This document shows positions 36,751 to 44,322 of a stretch of 64,000 nucleotides of DNA, piece by piece (within the stretch, counting starts at the first letter, position 1; every line of letters begins with the position of its first letter). The DNA comes from Hirschia baltica ATCC 49814. Lineage in GTDB: Bacteria > Pseudomonadota > Alphaproteobacteria > Caulobacterales > Hyphomonadaceae. The stretch is taken from positions 1,178,001-1,242,000 of the forward strand of contig NC_012982.1 in the NCBI RefSeq assembly GCF_000023785.1, read 5' to 3'. A program made the translations under genes and the position numbers. The notes under the pieces were generated by a model. The model had not been told where the DNA came from and searched no databases. It worked only from the letters and a program-made list of their open reading frames with translations.

Positions 36751-36771
36751 AAGCTGCTCCTGATGTTCTTA

Positions 36772-37605
36772 TCAGGACGATGTCACAGCTTCTATCTGCT
36801 CTGCAAGCCAGTCTGGAGATATTAATTCAGCTTTTTTGTCTGCTGCAATAAACTCAGTTTGCCCTTCTGCTTGGGCTTTTGCTAAGCGATCAATTCGGAT
36901 GCGTGCGAGTGCATAATCCGACGTGCTGGAGCTGATTTCACCAAGTAATGTTTCACCTAAATATAAAGGCGTTGTCGCATCTGGTGCCCCATTGGGGAAA
37001 TGGAAGGCGAGTGTGCGCCGGCGTGCTGTGCCGCGCCGTTTCATACGAGACACGACTTCCTGACCGACAAAACATCCCTTTTTAAAATCAATGCCGTTTA
37101 GCAAATCCATATTGATGTCAGCGGGGAAGACTTCATTGTCACCAAAGTCTTTGCCAAGTTCAGGCACATTCAGTTTTATGCGCGTTATATTATAATCTTT
37201 GCGCGATGTGTTTTCCCAAAGGTCTTTAGGTCCAATCTGACGTTTAGGCATATCTGGGTGGCGCGGGTCGGGGTGCCCATCGTCGATGAAGGCATAGACT
37301 CCAAGGTCATCTTTCAATGAAATATCGACCTGAGCTTTGAGGCGAAACATTTTAAGGCGTTTCATTAGTGCTTCGTCTGCTTGTGCTGGCACATCAAGTA
37401 GAAAACCCGTCTCGGTCTTTAATAGAAGAAGATCACATATAATTTTACCTTGCGGCATCAGTAATGCTGCATACCGCGATTGCCCCATTTCCATATTGAG
37501 AACGGAATTGGTTAGAAGGCCATTTAAAAATGTTTCCGCATCTACTCCGTCTACACAGAGGACGACGCGGTTTTCCAGACAGACAGGTTTGCTCATGCTT
37601 ATCAT
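36772..37605 (-). CDS. ygfZ: folate-binding protein YgfZ
   Basis: 277 residues from ATG 37605 (Met20 of the longer frame at 37596 is as likely). YgfZ is a GcvT-like, tetrahydrofolate-binding protein that supports certain iron-sulfur enzymes and tRNA thiolation. Signature KGCFVGQEVVSRMKRRGTAR with the conserved Cys, plus CVDGVDAETFLNGLLTNSV and ALLMPQGKIICDLLLLK. Upstream of tag on the same strand, 21 bases away, and divergent from the K+ channel gene. Confidence 0.93.
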   Translation of the reverse strand: MISMSKPVCLENRVVLCVDGVDAETFLNGLLTNSVLNMEMGQSRYAALLMPQGKIICDLLLLKTETGFLLDVPAQADEALMKRLKMFRLKAQVDISLKDDLGVYAFIDDGHPDPRHPDMPKRQIGPKDLWENTSRKDYNITRIKLNVPELGKDFGDNEVFPADINMDLLNGIDFKKGCFVGQEVVSRMKRRGTARRRTLAFHFPNGAPDATTPLYLGETLLGEISSSTSDYALARIRIDRLAKAQAEGQTEFIAADKKAELISPDWLAEQIEAVTSS

Positions 37606-37708
37606 GTAAGGGCATAGACAATATTTTTCCACTGTCTTTTCGTGCTTGTGCATTTTAATGCATAAGATATTGATTCAAAAGTCATTGAACGAAAGAGAAT
37701 GAAGTCAG

Positions 37709-38545
37709 ATGGAGCAGAAGAAAAAAAGTCGCGGCAAATTAAACCGGACGCTATTTTGGCTTTATGAAGGTGAGGGGCGTACGCCATTCATATTCCGATG
37801 GGCATTATTGGTGCTGGACTTTCTCACTATCGCTTTTTTCCTATGGGAACCATTCCATTCTTGGCAGCGGACATTGGTTCATGAATGGGCGATGCCTATT
37901 GATATTTTTATCGCCTGTTACATTACTGTTGATTTTTTTGCGCGTTTTTACATCGCCAAAGATAAGCTCAAATTTTTCCGGCAAATCCATAATATGGCGG
38001 ATGTGTTGGTTGTTTTGACGCTGATAGCACCGATCTTGTTTGAGAATCTTGCTTTCTTGCGGGTGCTACGGATTATTCGAATTGTGCGCGCGTTTACGTT
38101 TTTGCGTCGCCTAGAAAAAGTCTCTCGATTTATTGATCAACATAGGCGTGTGATCGACCGGGTCACCAATTTCGTGGTTTTCCTCTTTATAATGTCGGCA
38201 ATGGTGTATGTGAATCAGGTTGGGCGAGAGGGCTCTAATGTTAAAACGCAGTTGGATGCGCTCTATTTTACAGTCACGAGTCTAACGACAACCGGATATG
38301 GAGATGTGTTACTTGTCGGGCAGGGCGGTAAAATTTTATCCATCGTTGTGATGTTGCTTGGTTTGACTTTGTTTGTACGGATGTTGCAGTCAATTGTCGC
38401 TGATGACGATAAATCTGACATCGAATGTCCGGCGTGTCGCTTTAAAGGTCATGATAAGGATGCAATACATTGTAAAAGGTGCGGCGCTGATCTTTATCAA
38501 AAGAAAATTGAAAATACGGCTTCAAAATCTGAAATTGCGAGCTGA
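37709..38545 (+). CDS. voltage-gated-type K+ channel with C-terminal zinc ribbon
   Basis: 278 residues; six-helix ion-channel subunit. Helices S1-S3 span residues 25-120; S4 carries regularly spaced arginines (FLRVLRIIRIVRAFTFLRRL). The pore loop has the K+ selectivity filter SLTTTGYGDVLL, then the last helix VVMLLGLTLFVRML. The C-terminal cytoplasmic tail is a zinc ribbon (CPACRFKGHDKDAIHCKRCG, two CxxC pairs), a feature of a bacterial channel subgroup. It forms a tetrameric inner-membrane potassium channel. A structured RNA-like stretch follows it. Confidence 0.93.
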   Translation: MEQKKKSRGKLNRTLFWLYEGEGRTPFIFRWALLVLDFLTIAFFLWEPFHSWQRTLVHEWAMPIDIFIACYITVDFFARFYIAKDKLKFFRQIHNMADVLVVLTLIAPILFENLAFLRVLRIIRIVRAFTFLRRLEKVSRFIDQHRRVIDRVTNFVVFLFIMSAMVYVNQVGREGSNVKTQLDALYFTVTSLTTTGYGDVLLVGQGGKILSIVVMLLGLTLFVRMLQSIVADDDKSDIECPACRFKGHDKDAIHCKRCGADLYQKKIENTASKSEIAS

Positions 38546-38614
38546 CAAATTGTTTATGTTTAAATTCATGTCAGCATCTTGGAATCGGTTCTGAGGCTTC
38601 TTAGATGAGATAAA

Positions 38615-38780
38615 CAGACGATGTCATAGGATGACGTCTCTGCCGTTGGCCGTGTTTGATTATCCCCATCTTACCAGACATGGCCGGTCCAGTACCTGTC
38701 TCAATTTAGTCCCCCCCTTGTGAAATTGAGAACAGGTCGCTGGATCAGGGGGGAGCAGTTTGAATTGTGCTAAATTTTTT
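38615..38780 (+). ncRNA. candidate structured RNA: three tandem hairpins, two with C-rich loops
   Basis: H1: CAGA-c-GATGTCAT (38615-38627), loop AGG, ATGACGTC-TCTG (38631-38642), 12 bp. H2: 38648-38658 with 38675-38685, 11 bp including two G-T pairs, loop containing ATCCCCAT. H3: 38686-38692 with 38740-38746 and 38695-38707 with 38723-38736, about 20 bp with one internal loop and one bulge, loop AGTCCCCCCCTTGTG. A G6 run (38748-38753), a weak AGCA...TGCT pairing and a T6 run (38775-38780) follow. The plus strand is preferred for the T-run. It could be an independent small RNA or the 3' UTR of the channel mRNA; no promoter is convincing. C-rich loops are the hallmark of anti-Shine-Dalgarno small RNAs of alphaproteobacteria. 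Confidence 0.45.
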
Positions 38781-38797
38781 CGCTTTGCTAGTACGGC

Positions 38798-40606
38798 TTA
38801 GCTCTGCTGGTTTTGATCGTTCATTTTTAATGTTTGATTTAATTCACTAATCAATTTGCGGGATTCAATCGGTTTTGAAACCACTGATTGCATTCCTGAA
38901 TCCAAATATACGGCAATATTTTCAGGCGCGACATTTGCTGTGACTGCGATGATTGGTATTTTTGCGTTTGGCGTGTCTAGTTTTTTTATCTCAATACAAG
39001 CTTCAACACCATTGATACCTGGCATCATAATGTCCATTAAAATTGCATCATATCGCCTTTGAGATGCGCAGAGTTTAATGGCTTCCTCGCCACTCATTGC
39101 GACATCCACGTCTAAGTTATTTTCTGCAAGTAGGATGTATAAAATGCGTAGATTCGCCGGATGATCATCTACGCACAATATTCTCAATTTATGGGGAGCG
39201 GTATTTAGAAAAGTGTCATTGGGAGGTGAATCTTTCACAAAAGGGGCTTGAAATGTGAAGAGAAAATGGGAGCCGGACGTTGAACTTTTCAATATTTCGA
39301 TGTCACCCTGCATACGCTGGGCTATCAGTCTTGCTACATGGAAACCAAAACGCTTTGAGGTGTTGAATTGTATCGATGAAGCAGAGTTATCTGATGTGAT
39401 TGATTCGTCTTCTAAATCATCAGTAGGCAATGCGTTTGAGTCGGATATAAGCATGCTTACAAATGTGTGTTCTTCAGTCGCTGAAGATATGCAGCTCAGA
39501 TTTACTGTAATTTCTCCAGAATTTGTCGTGCGAATCGTTTTTGAAATAAGATTGTTGATAACTTGCTGGATGCGTGCTGAATCTACGAGCAATTCGCAAT
39601 TGCACGCCTCATCATAATTAAGCGTTAAATAGATAAGCTTATCAGATGCTTGCGTTTGCCATATTTCCAAAGTGCGCTTTGTGAGTTCTACGATATTGTT
39701 GGGTGCAGGCGACAGCTTTAACTGACCGTTTTCAAGGTTGGATAGGTCTAAAAGATCATCCAATTGGGTAGATAATCCTTTGGCTGCATCACGCACTAAT
39801 TCGCGAATACCTTTCTTCAGTTTAGGGTCTGAAGAGTTATCTAAAATTTCTAGAGAGCCCATCAAAGCATTCATAGGCGTGCGCAATTCATGGCTTGCCA
39901 TTGCTAGAAAATTTCGCCTTTCCTTGTTTACTTCGATGAGTGCTTCTTTCTGGTTTACCAATAAGGCTGTCTGCACTGCCTGACTTGCTTTGAAAGTCAA
40001 TGTAATCGCGCTGACATGGATAATATTGAGCGTTAAAAACAGAAATTGCAGCAATGCCATTTCTTGAGGTGTCAGTGCCGAAGGCACTCCCCATAGGCCG
40101 AGTGCAGCCAAAGTCGTGAAGATAAAGGCTATTAAGAAAAATACGAGATTGAGTATAAGTTTTAGGTCTGTGTCTACCATCAAAATGGTTAGCATGATGG
40201 AGAGAAGAAATGGCGTCGCATAAGAGGTTGAGCCAGACGTGTGATAAGCTGTTTCAACAATTGTCAGAAGAATTGCAATGGTTGGTAAAATAGCCGGAAA
40301 AGAAAAGTGTGGCCATTTCATCAGGGAAATTGAAGCGATACAGCTTATAGTCGCACTCATGCACAATCCAATTTTTGATGAGGCATGAATGTTTTCAAAA
40401 TTAAAGGCAATAATGACCGCTATTATGGTAGAAATAGAAAGCGTCACAATGAAAAATGCATCTGAGATAGATGCATGATCGACTTGTTTTCCATTTATAT
40501 TATGGGAGCGATAAAAGAGATATTGTAAAAACGATTTGGGTCTATTTTGTGAATTTGAGCCACGTGACTGAGTGGTTTCAGAAAATGAGAGATTCTCGTT
40601 CACCAT
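38798..40606 (-). CDS. hybrid sensor histidine kinase with degenerate ATPase domain and receiver
   Basis: 602 residues. Six hydrophobic segments (about 50-210) form a membrane sensor without a periplasmic domain. The dimerisation/phosphoacceptor helix is intact: AMASHELRTPMNALMGSLEI (His239). The ATPase domain is degenerate: the N-box reads NNLISKTIRTT, lacking the metal-binding Asn, and the G1 box reads ISDSNALP in place of DxGxG, while the G2-like FGFHVARLIAQRMQGDIEI remains. The receiver (about 475-595) is intact: CVDDHPANLR, Asp525 in ILMDIMMPG, Lys578 in VSKPI. It may act as a phosphatase, a phosphate relay fed by another kinase, or a pseudokinase. Alone on its strand; no partner regulator adjacent. 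Confidence 0.9.
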   Translation of the reverse strand: MVNENLSFSETTQSRGSNSQNRPKSFLQYLFYRSHNINGKQVDHASISDAFFIVTLSISTIIAVIIAFNFENIHASSKIGLCMSATISCIASISLMKWPHFSFPAILPTIAILLTIVETAYHTSGSTSYATPFLLSIMLTILMVDTDLKLILNLVFFLIAFIFTTLAALGLWGVPSALTPQEMALLQFLFLTLNIIHVSAITLTFKASQAVQTALLVNQKEALIEVNKERRNFLAMASHELRTPMNALMGSLEILDNSSDPKLKKGIRELVRDAAKGLSTQLDDLLDLSNLENGQLKLSPAPNNIVELTKRTLEIWQTQASDKLIYLTLNYDEACNCELLVDSARIQQVINNLISKTIRTTNSGEITVNLSCISSATEEHTFVSMLISDSNALPTDDLEDESITSDNSASSIQFNTSKRFGFHVARLIAQRMQGDIEILKSSTSGSHFLFTFQAPFVKDSPPNDTFLNTAPHKLRILCVDDHPANLRILYILLAENNLDVDVAMSGEEAIKLCASQRRYDAILMDIMMPGINGVEACIEIKKLDTPNAKIPIIAVTANVAPENIAVYLDSGMQSVVSKPIESRKLISELNQTLKMNDQNQQS

Positions 40607-40639
40607 TGTTTGAATATCTCCCCCTGTTTTTTTTATATA

Positions 40640-40670
40640 CGTTGACTTTAGTTTTTATGACAACGTTGTA
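40640..40670. promoter_or_regulatory. ACGTTG-type dyad upstream of the hybrid kinase
   Basis: ACGTTGAC (40640-40647) is inverted at GACAACGT (40660-40667) with one mismatch, and ACAACGTTGT (40661-40670) is a perfect palindrome by itself. It lies 34-64 bases before the kinase start in an otherwise featureless AT-rich gap (40607-40845), suggesting an operator. Confidence 0.35.
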
Positions 40671-40845
40671 AACTTTATTAAATTTGCAATTATAAAATCA
40701 TTAAATTATGGGTAGTCTTTATTTAAGGTCTTATTTTGTTTGTAAAAAATTGAACATTTCCGTTAGGTAATGTAAAGAGGTAGATAGGCTGGTTTTTAAA
40801 AATAATTAAACAAAAATGTTCAGCATACAGTATTTGAGAATTGTT

Positions 40846-41244
40846 CTAATTCATGTATTGGGCGGCAATCGATTCTGCCATTCTTCTGCCCTTAGAAGCG
40901 AGAGTGACTTCTAGAATCGCAACTTTAGAGTCGCAACGGCTAAGGCGTTGGCTTTGAAATTTATAGCCACGGTTGAAAGCTGCAGTGAAAAGTGATTTTC
41001 GTTGTTGGGAAATTGCTTCATGTTTGAGGAAGTCACTCATGAAATTGCGCCAATATTGATCTTTAGAGCCATTGCAAAGTGTTCGGATATAATGAACTTC
41101 GCCCAATACACCTGCCAAATCACGTTTGATCGTTAAGCTCTGATCTGCTGATAGCTGTTGTGCATTTGCCGTTATGAAGATTGATGCTGCCGCTAGTGTC
41201 GAAAATACAAGCGAGCGCTGAATGGCTTTAAATGAATATCTCAT
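40846..41244 (-). CDS. TIGR02301-family secreted protein
   Basis: 132 residues. Signal peptide FSTLAAASIFITANA with cleavage before QQL. The mature protein matches the alphaproteobacterial TIGR02301 family: DLAGVLGEVHYIRTLCNGSK, QYWRNFMSDFLKHEA, LFTAAFNRGYKFQSQ and RLSRCDSKVAI, with two cysteines that probably pair. Function unknown; conserved, periplasmic, all-helical by pattern. It stands alone, divergent from the next gene. Confidence 0.85.
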   Translation of the reverse strand: MRYSFKAIQRSLVFSTLAAASIFITANAQQLSADQSLTIKRDLAGVLGEVHYIRTLCNGSKDQYWRNFMSDFLKHEAISQQRKSLFTAAFNRGYKFQSQRLSRCDSKVAILEVTLASKGRRMAESIAAQYMN

Positions 41245-41424
41245 TGATGCTCTAGCATTGTTTCAAAAGTCAGCAGCATTATACTAGCTGATATTAAGTA
41301 AGCGGGTTGAGAAAACTTTAGCTCGATAATATGCATTTTGAAACAAGTATTTGCCTGTCTCCAACTTTGTTCGTGCAGATTGCCATGATAAGCTGGCCAG
41401 GAATTTAAGCTAGCTTGGAATATT

Positions 41425-41871
41425 ATGACGTCTCTTTATAAGATCCCGAAAATTATTGCCTTCACTGGATTGTTAACTGGGTGTTTTGTCTTAAATGCGG
41501 CAGCGCAATCGGAAAGGGAAACAAGTTCAAATATTTTATCCATGGCTGAAGCAAATGCTGAGCTTTTTGGCATATGGATGGAAGGTGAAACAGCACAGAC
41601 AAAAGAAAGCTGGCGTGAGTGTATTCAGCCTGATGGTGTTACTTTCTATCAATTTGGCGGCGTAGAATTGGTTGGCAAACTGACCATACAAAATGACGGG
41701 AAGGCATGTTTTTCATATGAAACAAGTAATTATGAAAACGAAAGTTGCTTCCGAGTCAGTCGATCGGGGAAGGGCTATACTTTTTGGGGAGGTGTCGAAG
41801 GCATTTTCACAACAAAAAGCGTTCAACACAATGTCGACTTTTGCCCTTCTAGAGATGTTCCAACGAGTTAA
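41425..41871 (+). CDS. small secreted protein of unknown function
   Basis: 148 residues. Signal peptide KIIAFTGLLTGCFVLNA with cleavage after AAA; a Cys inside the hydrophobic part (LLTGCF) could alternatively be a lipobox, but AAA-QS is the better site. Mature part: ELFGIWMEGETAQTKESWRE, then beta-strand patterns with cysteines (RECIQPDG, KACFSYETS, ESCFRVS, DFCPS). No family recognised. The GIW opening and scattered disulfide cysteines resemble the small secreted protein inside the nad operon. Two bases separate it from the FAD oxidoreductase gene, so they are cotranscribed. Confidence 0.75.
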   Translation: MTSLYKIPKIIAFTGLLTGCFVLNAAAQSERETSSNILSMAEANAELFGIWMEGETAQTKESWRECIQPDGVTFYQFGGVELVGKLTIQNDGKACFSYETSNYENESCFRVSRSGKGYTFWGGVEGIFTTKSVQHNVDFCPSRDVPTS

Positions 41872-41873
41872 AT

Positions 41874-43298
41874 GTGACAGATAACCCACTAAAAATCGAA
41901 TTCATTGAGCAAGCCAAGCAAATTCTTGGCCCTTTAGGTTTTATTGATGCGCCCGAAGATATGGACAATTATCTGTCCGACTGGCGGGGCCGTATGAAGG
42001 GGAATGCTCCTTTTGTGGCGCGTCCAGAAACGGTTGAGCAAGTCTCTGCATTTATGACGCTTTGCGCTGAATATGGCGTGGCAATAACGCCCCAAGGCGG
42101 CAATACTGGGCTTGTCCTTGGAGGGTTGCCCAATGGCGAAGTTTTACTAAGCACCAAACGTTTGCGGGCTGTACGCGATATTGATCCGCTCAATGATTCT
42201 GTCACGGTTGAGGCAGGAATTATTCTCGCAGAATTGCAAGAGATTGTAGCGAAGGAAAACCGCCTTTTCCCATTGTCGCTGGCTGCTGAAGGTGAGGCGC
42301 AGATTGGCGGACTGATATCAACCAATGCTGGCGGCGTTGCTGTGCTAAAATATGGGATGATGCGCGACCTCGTGCTTGGGCTGGAAGTTGTGATGCCGGA
42401 TGGACGCATTTGGAACGGGCTGACAGGTTTGCGCAAAGACAATACCGCCTATGATTTAAAGCAACTTTTCATTGGTGCCGAAGGCACGCTTGGTGTGATC
42501 ACGGCTGCGACCTTAAAAATGATGCCACGCCCTGCTGTGAAAATGGTGTCATGGCTATGTGTAGAAAGTCCGGCTAAGGCCGTTGAGCTTTTGGCGCTGG
42601 CAAAAGCTGAAACAGGCGGAGCGGTGTCTAGTTTTGAATTAATGCCGCGAATTGGCGTTGATTTCGTGCTTGAGCAAATGCCTGATACGCGTGATCCGCA
42701 CCCAGATGCCAAATCGCCTTGGTATGTGTTGATGGAGATTTCATTTCCGCGAGAAGAAGGTGCGCGTAATGTGCTGGAAGGCCTGCTTGAAAAGGCGTTG
42801 GAAGCTGAAATAGTCACAGATGGTGTGCTTGCAGAAAGTGAAACCCAAGCTTTTGAAATCTGGAAAATTCGCGAGACTTTACCTCTCGCTGAAAAAGCCT
42901 TTGGCAAAGCCGTCAAGCATGATGTGTCTGTGCCAGTTTCTGCCTTGCCGGGCTTTATTCAGGAGGCAAATAAGCTGGTATATGCCATTGCACCCAATGC
43001 AAATATCATCTCATTTGGGCATGTGGGTGATGGGAATATGCATTATAATGTTGCTCCGCCTGAAGGCGTTGATGATGTTGAGTTTAGCAAAGAATATGGA
43101 CCGGCCTTGACCAAGGCTGTGCATGATCTTGTGTGCGAGATGAGTGGCTCTATCTCTGCTGAGCATGGCATTGGTACAATGAAACGAGATGAATTGGCCG
43201 AGCGTGTTTCTGGGGTGGAATTAGATATGTTAAGAGCTGTAAAACGTGCGTTAGATCCAGAAAATCGGATGAACCCAAACCGGGTTGTTGGAATTTAA
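41874..43298 (+). CDS. FAD-binding oxidoreductase, D-2-hydroxyacid/D-2-hydroxyglutarate dehydrogenase-like
   Basis: 474 residues starting at GTG 41874 (the ATG two bases earlier runs into TGA). The FAD (PCMH/VAO) domain shows TPQGGNTGLVLGGLPNGEVL, VTVEAGIILAELQEI, SLAAEGEAQIGGLISTNAGG and FIGAEGTLGVITAATLKM. The C-terminal domain has the metal-site motif SFGHVGDGNMHYNVAPP and SISAEHGIGTMKRDEL, both typical of the D2HGDH/GlcD/D-lactate dehydrogenase group. It oxidises a D-2-hydroxyacid and passes electrons to a carrier; which acid is not decided by the sequence, though overall length and motifs suit D-2-hydroxyglutarate dehydrogenase. Confidence 0.9.
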   Translation: MTDNPLKIEFIEQAKQILGPLGFIDAPEDMDNYLSDWRGRMKGNAPFVARPETVEQVSAFMTLCAEYGVAITPQGGNTGLVLGGLPNGEVLLSTKRLRAVRDIDPLNDSVTVEAGIILAELQEIVAKENRLFPLSLAAEGEAQIGGLISTNAGGVAVLKYGMMRDLVLGLEVVMPDGRIWNGLTGLRKDNTAYDLKQLFIGAEGTLGVITAATLKMMPRPAVKMVSWLCVESPAKAVELLALAKAETGGAVSSFELMPRIGVDFVLEQMPDTRDPHPDAKSPWYVLMEISFPREEGARNVLEGLLEKALEAEIVTDGVLAESETQAFEIWKIRETLPLAEKAFGKAVKHDVSVPVSALPGFIQEANKLVYAIAPNANIISFGHVGDGNMHYNVAPPEGVDDVEFSKEYGPALTKAVHDLVCEMSGSISAEHGIGTMKRDELAERVSGVELDMLRAVKRALDPENRMNPNRVVGI

Positions 43299-43315
43299 TT
43301 TCTGTAGGGGGCATT

Positions 43316-44305
43316 ATGTTTGGCTTGTTTGGCGGCAGTAAAAAATCAGAATTAAAACCTAAAAACTGGCATCCAGATATGGAAGTTGCATTGGAGCATA
43401 TGAGAAACGGCAATTGGTCTGCCTTGTCTCAACTCCTAGCGAAGCAATCCAATAATAGCCGGTTTGCGCTCATTCAATCATGTGGCGTCAATGGAGACTT
43501 GGGGGAGTTTCATATGCAATTCCCCCAAACGAGCGATGCTGATGTGTTTGTTGGCGGTGTCAGAACGCAATGGGCATGGCGATATCGCGGCGGCGCTACG
43601 GCTGATCATGTCGGGCATGATGCAGCTATATTATTCTTAAAAGAGTTGAAAGCAGCGACGGTACATCTGGACCGGGCGTTGGCTACTCAACCCGATAATT
43701 CTTTAGCTCAAGGATTTAAAATTCGTATCGCAATGGGATTGAACAATCGTGCAGAGTGCGATGCACTTATTGCAAGATTAATACAATGCGATGATCCTCC
43801 AATGGAGGGCTTGGGAGCGGCTCTGCAAGCGCTTTGTCCCAAATGGGGAGGAAGTCTTGAGCAATTATTTGCGTTTGCGCGTGATGTTGCTCAACGTCAG
43901 AATATTCATGCCGCGCGGTATGCTTTGCTAGCTCGTGCACATATTGAGACGTGGCTTGATGCATTGATGGATGATGATGCGAGTGTGCGTGCAGACTATC
44001 AAAATTATCTGACCCGAGATGATGTGAAGCGTGAGATTATCGAGGCAAATTCAGTATTTAATGTTGAAATGACCGAAAATCTCAGCTTTCAAAACGATAG
44101 TTTTGCAGCTCAGTTTGCACATAATAATTTTGGCTACGCTCTGTATCGTGCTGGACAGAAGGAATTGGCTGCAACGCATATTGAAGCGTTAAAAGATAAT
44201 CCAAGTGAGACACCTTGGGCGTATTCTTTTGGTGATTCCATCTCATCAAAATGGGCTAAGCTTAGAAAGCAAGTGGGCCTGCCAAAAGAAATATCTCAGG
44301 CTTGA
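43316..44305 (+). CDS. helical-repeat protein of unknown function
   Basis: 329 residues, cytoplasmic. The start follows GTAGGGG by five to six bases and lies 17 bases after the dehydrogenase stop, so it is probably the third gene of that run. The protein is mostly helical with TPR-like pairs (LKELKAATVHLDRALATQPD, FGYALYRAGQKELAATHIEA, NIHAARYALLARAHIETWLD) and ends near AYSFGDSISSKWAKLRKQV. The first 20 residues (GLFGGSKKSELKPKNWHPD) are a basic lead. No family recognised beyond the repeat pattern. Confidence 0.75.
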   Translation: MFGLFGGSKKSELKPKNWHPDMEVALEHMRNGNWSALSQLLAKQSNNSRFALIQSCGVNGDLGEFHMQFPQTSDADVFVGGVRTQWAWRYRGGATADHVGHDAAILFLKELKAATVHLDRALATQPDNSLAQGFKIRIAMGLNNRAECDALIARLIQCDDPPMEGLGAALQALCPKWGGSLEQLFAFARDVAQRQNIHAARYALLARAHIETWLDALMDDDASVRADYQNYLTRDDVKREIIEANSVFNVEMTENLSFQNDSFAAQFAHNNFGYALYRAGQKELAATHIEALKDNPSETPWAYSFGDSISSKWAKLRKQVGLPKEISQA

Positions 44306-44322
44306 GTAGGTGGCTTATTAGA

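Noticed and set aside
38709-38753. Pseudoknot between the C7 loop of H3 and the G6 run just after the stem
   Set aside because: The G-run is joined to the stem base by one base, too short to reach a loop at the far end of a 20-bp stem; pairing in trans or in an alternative fold remains possible.
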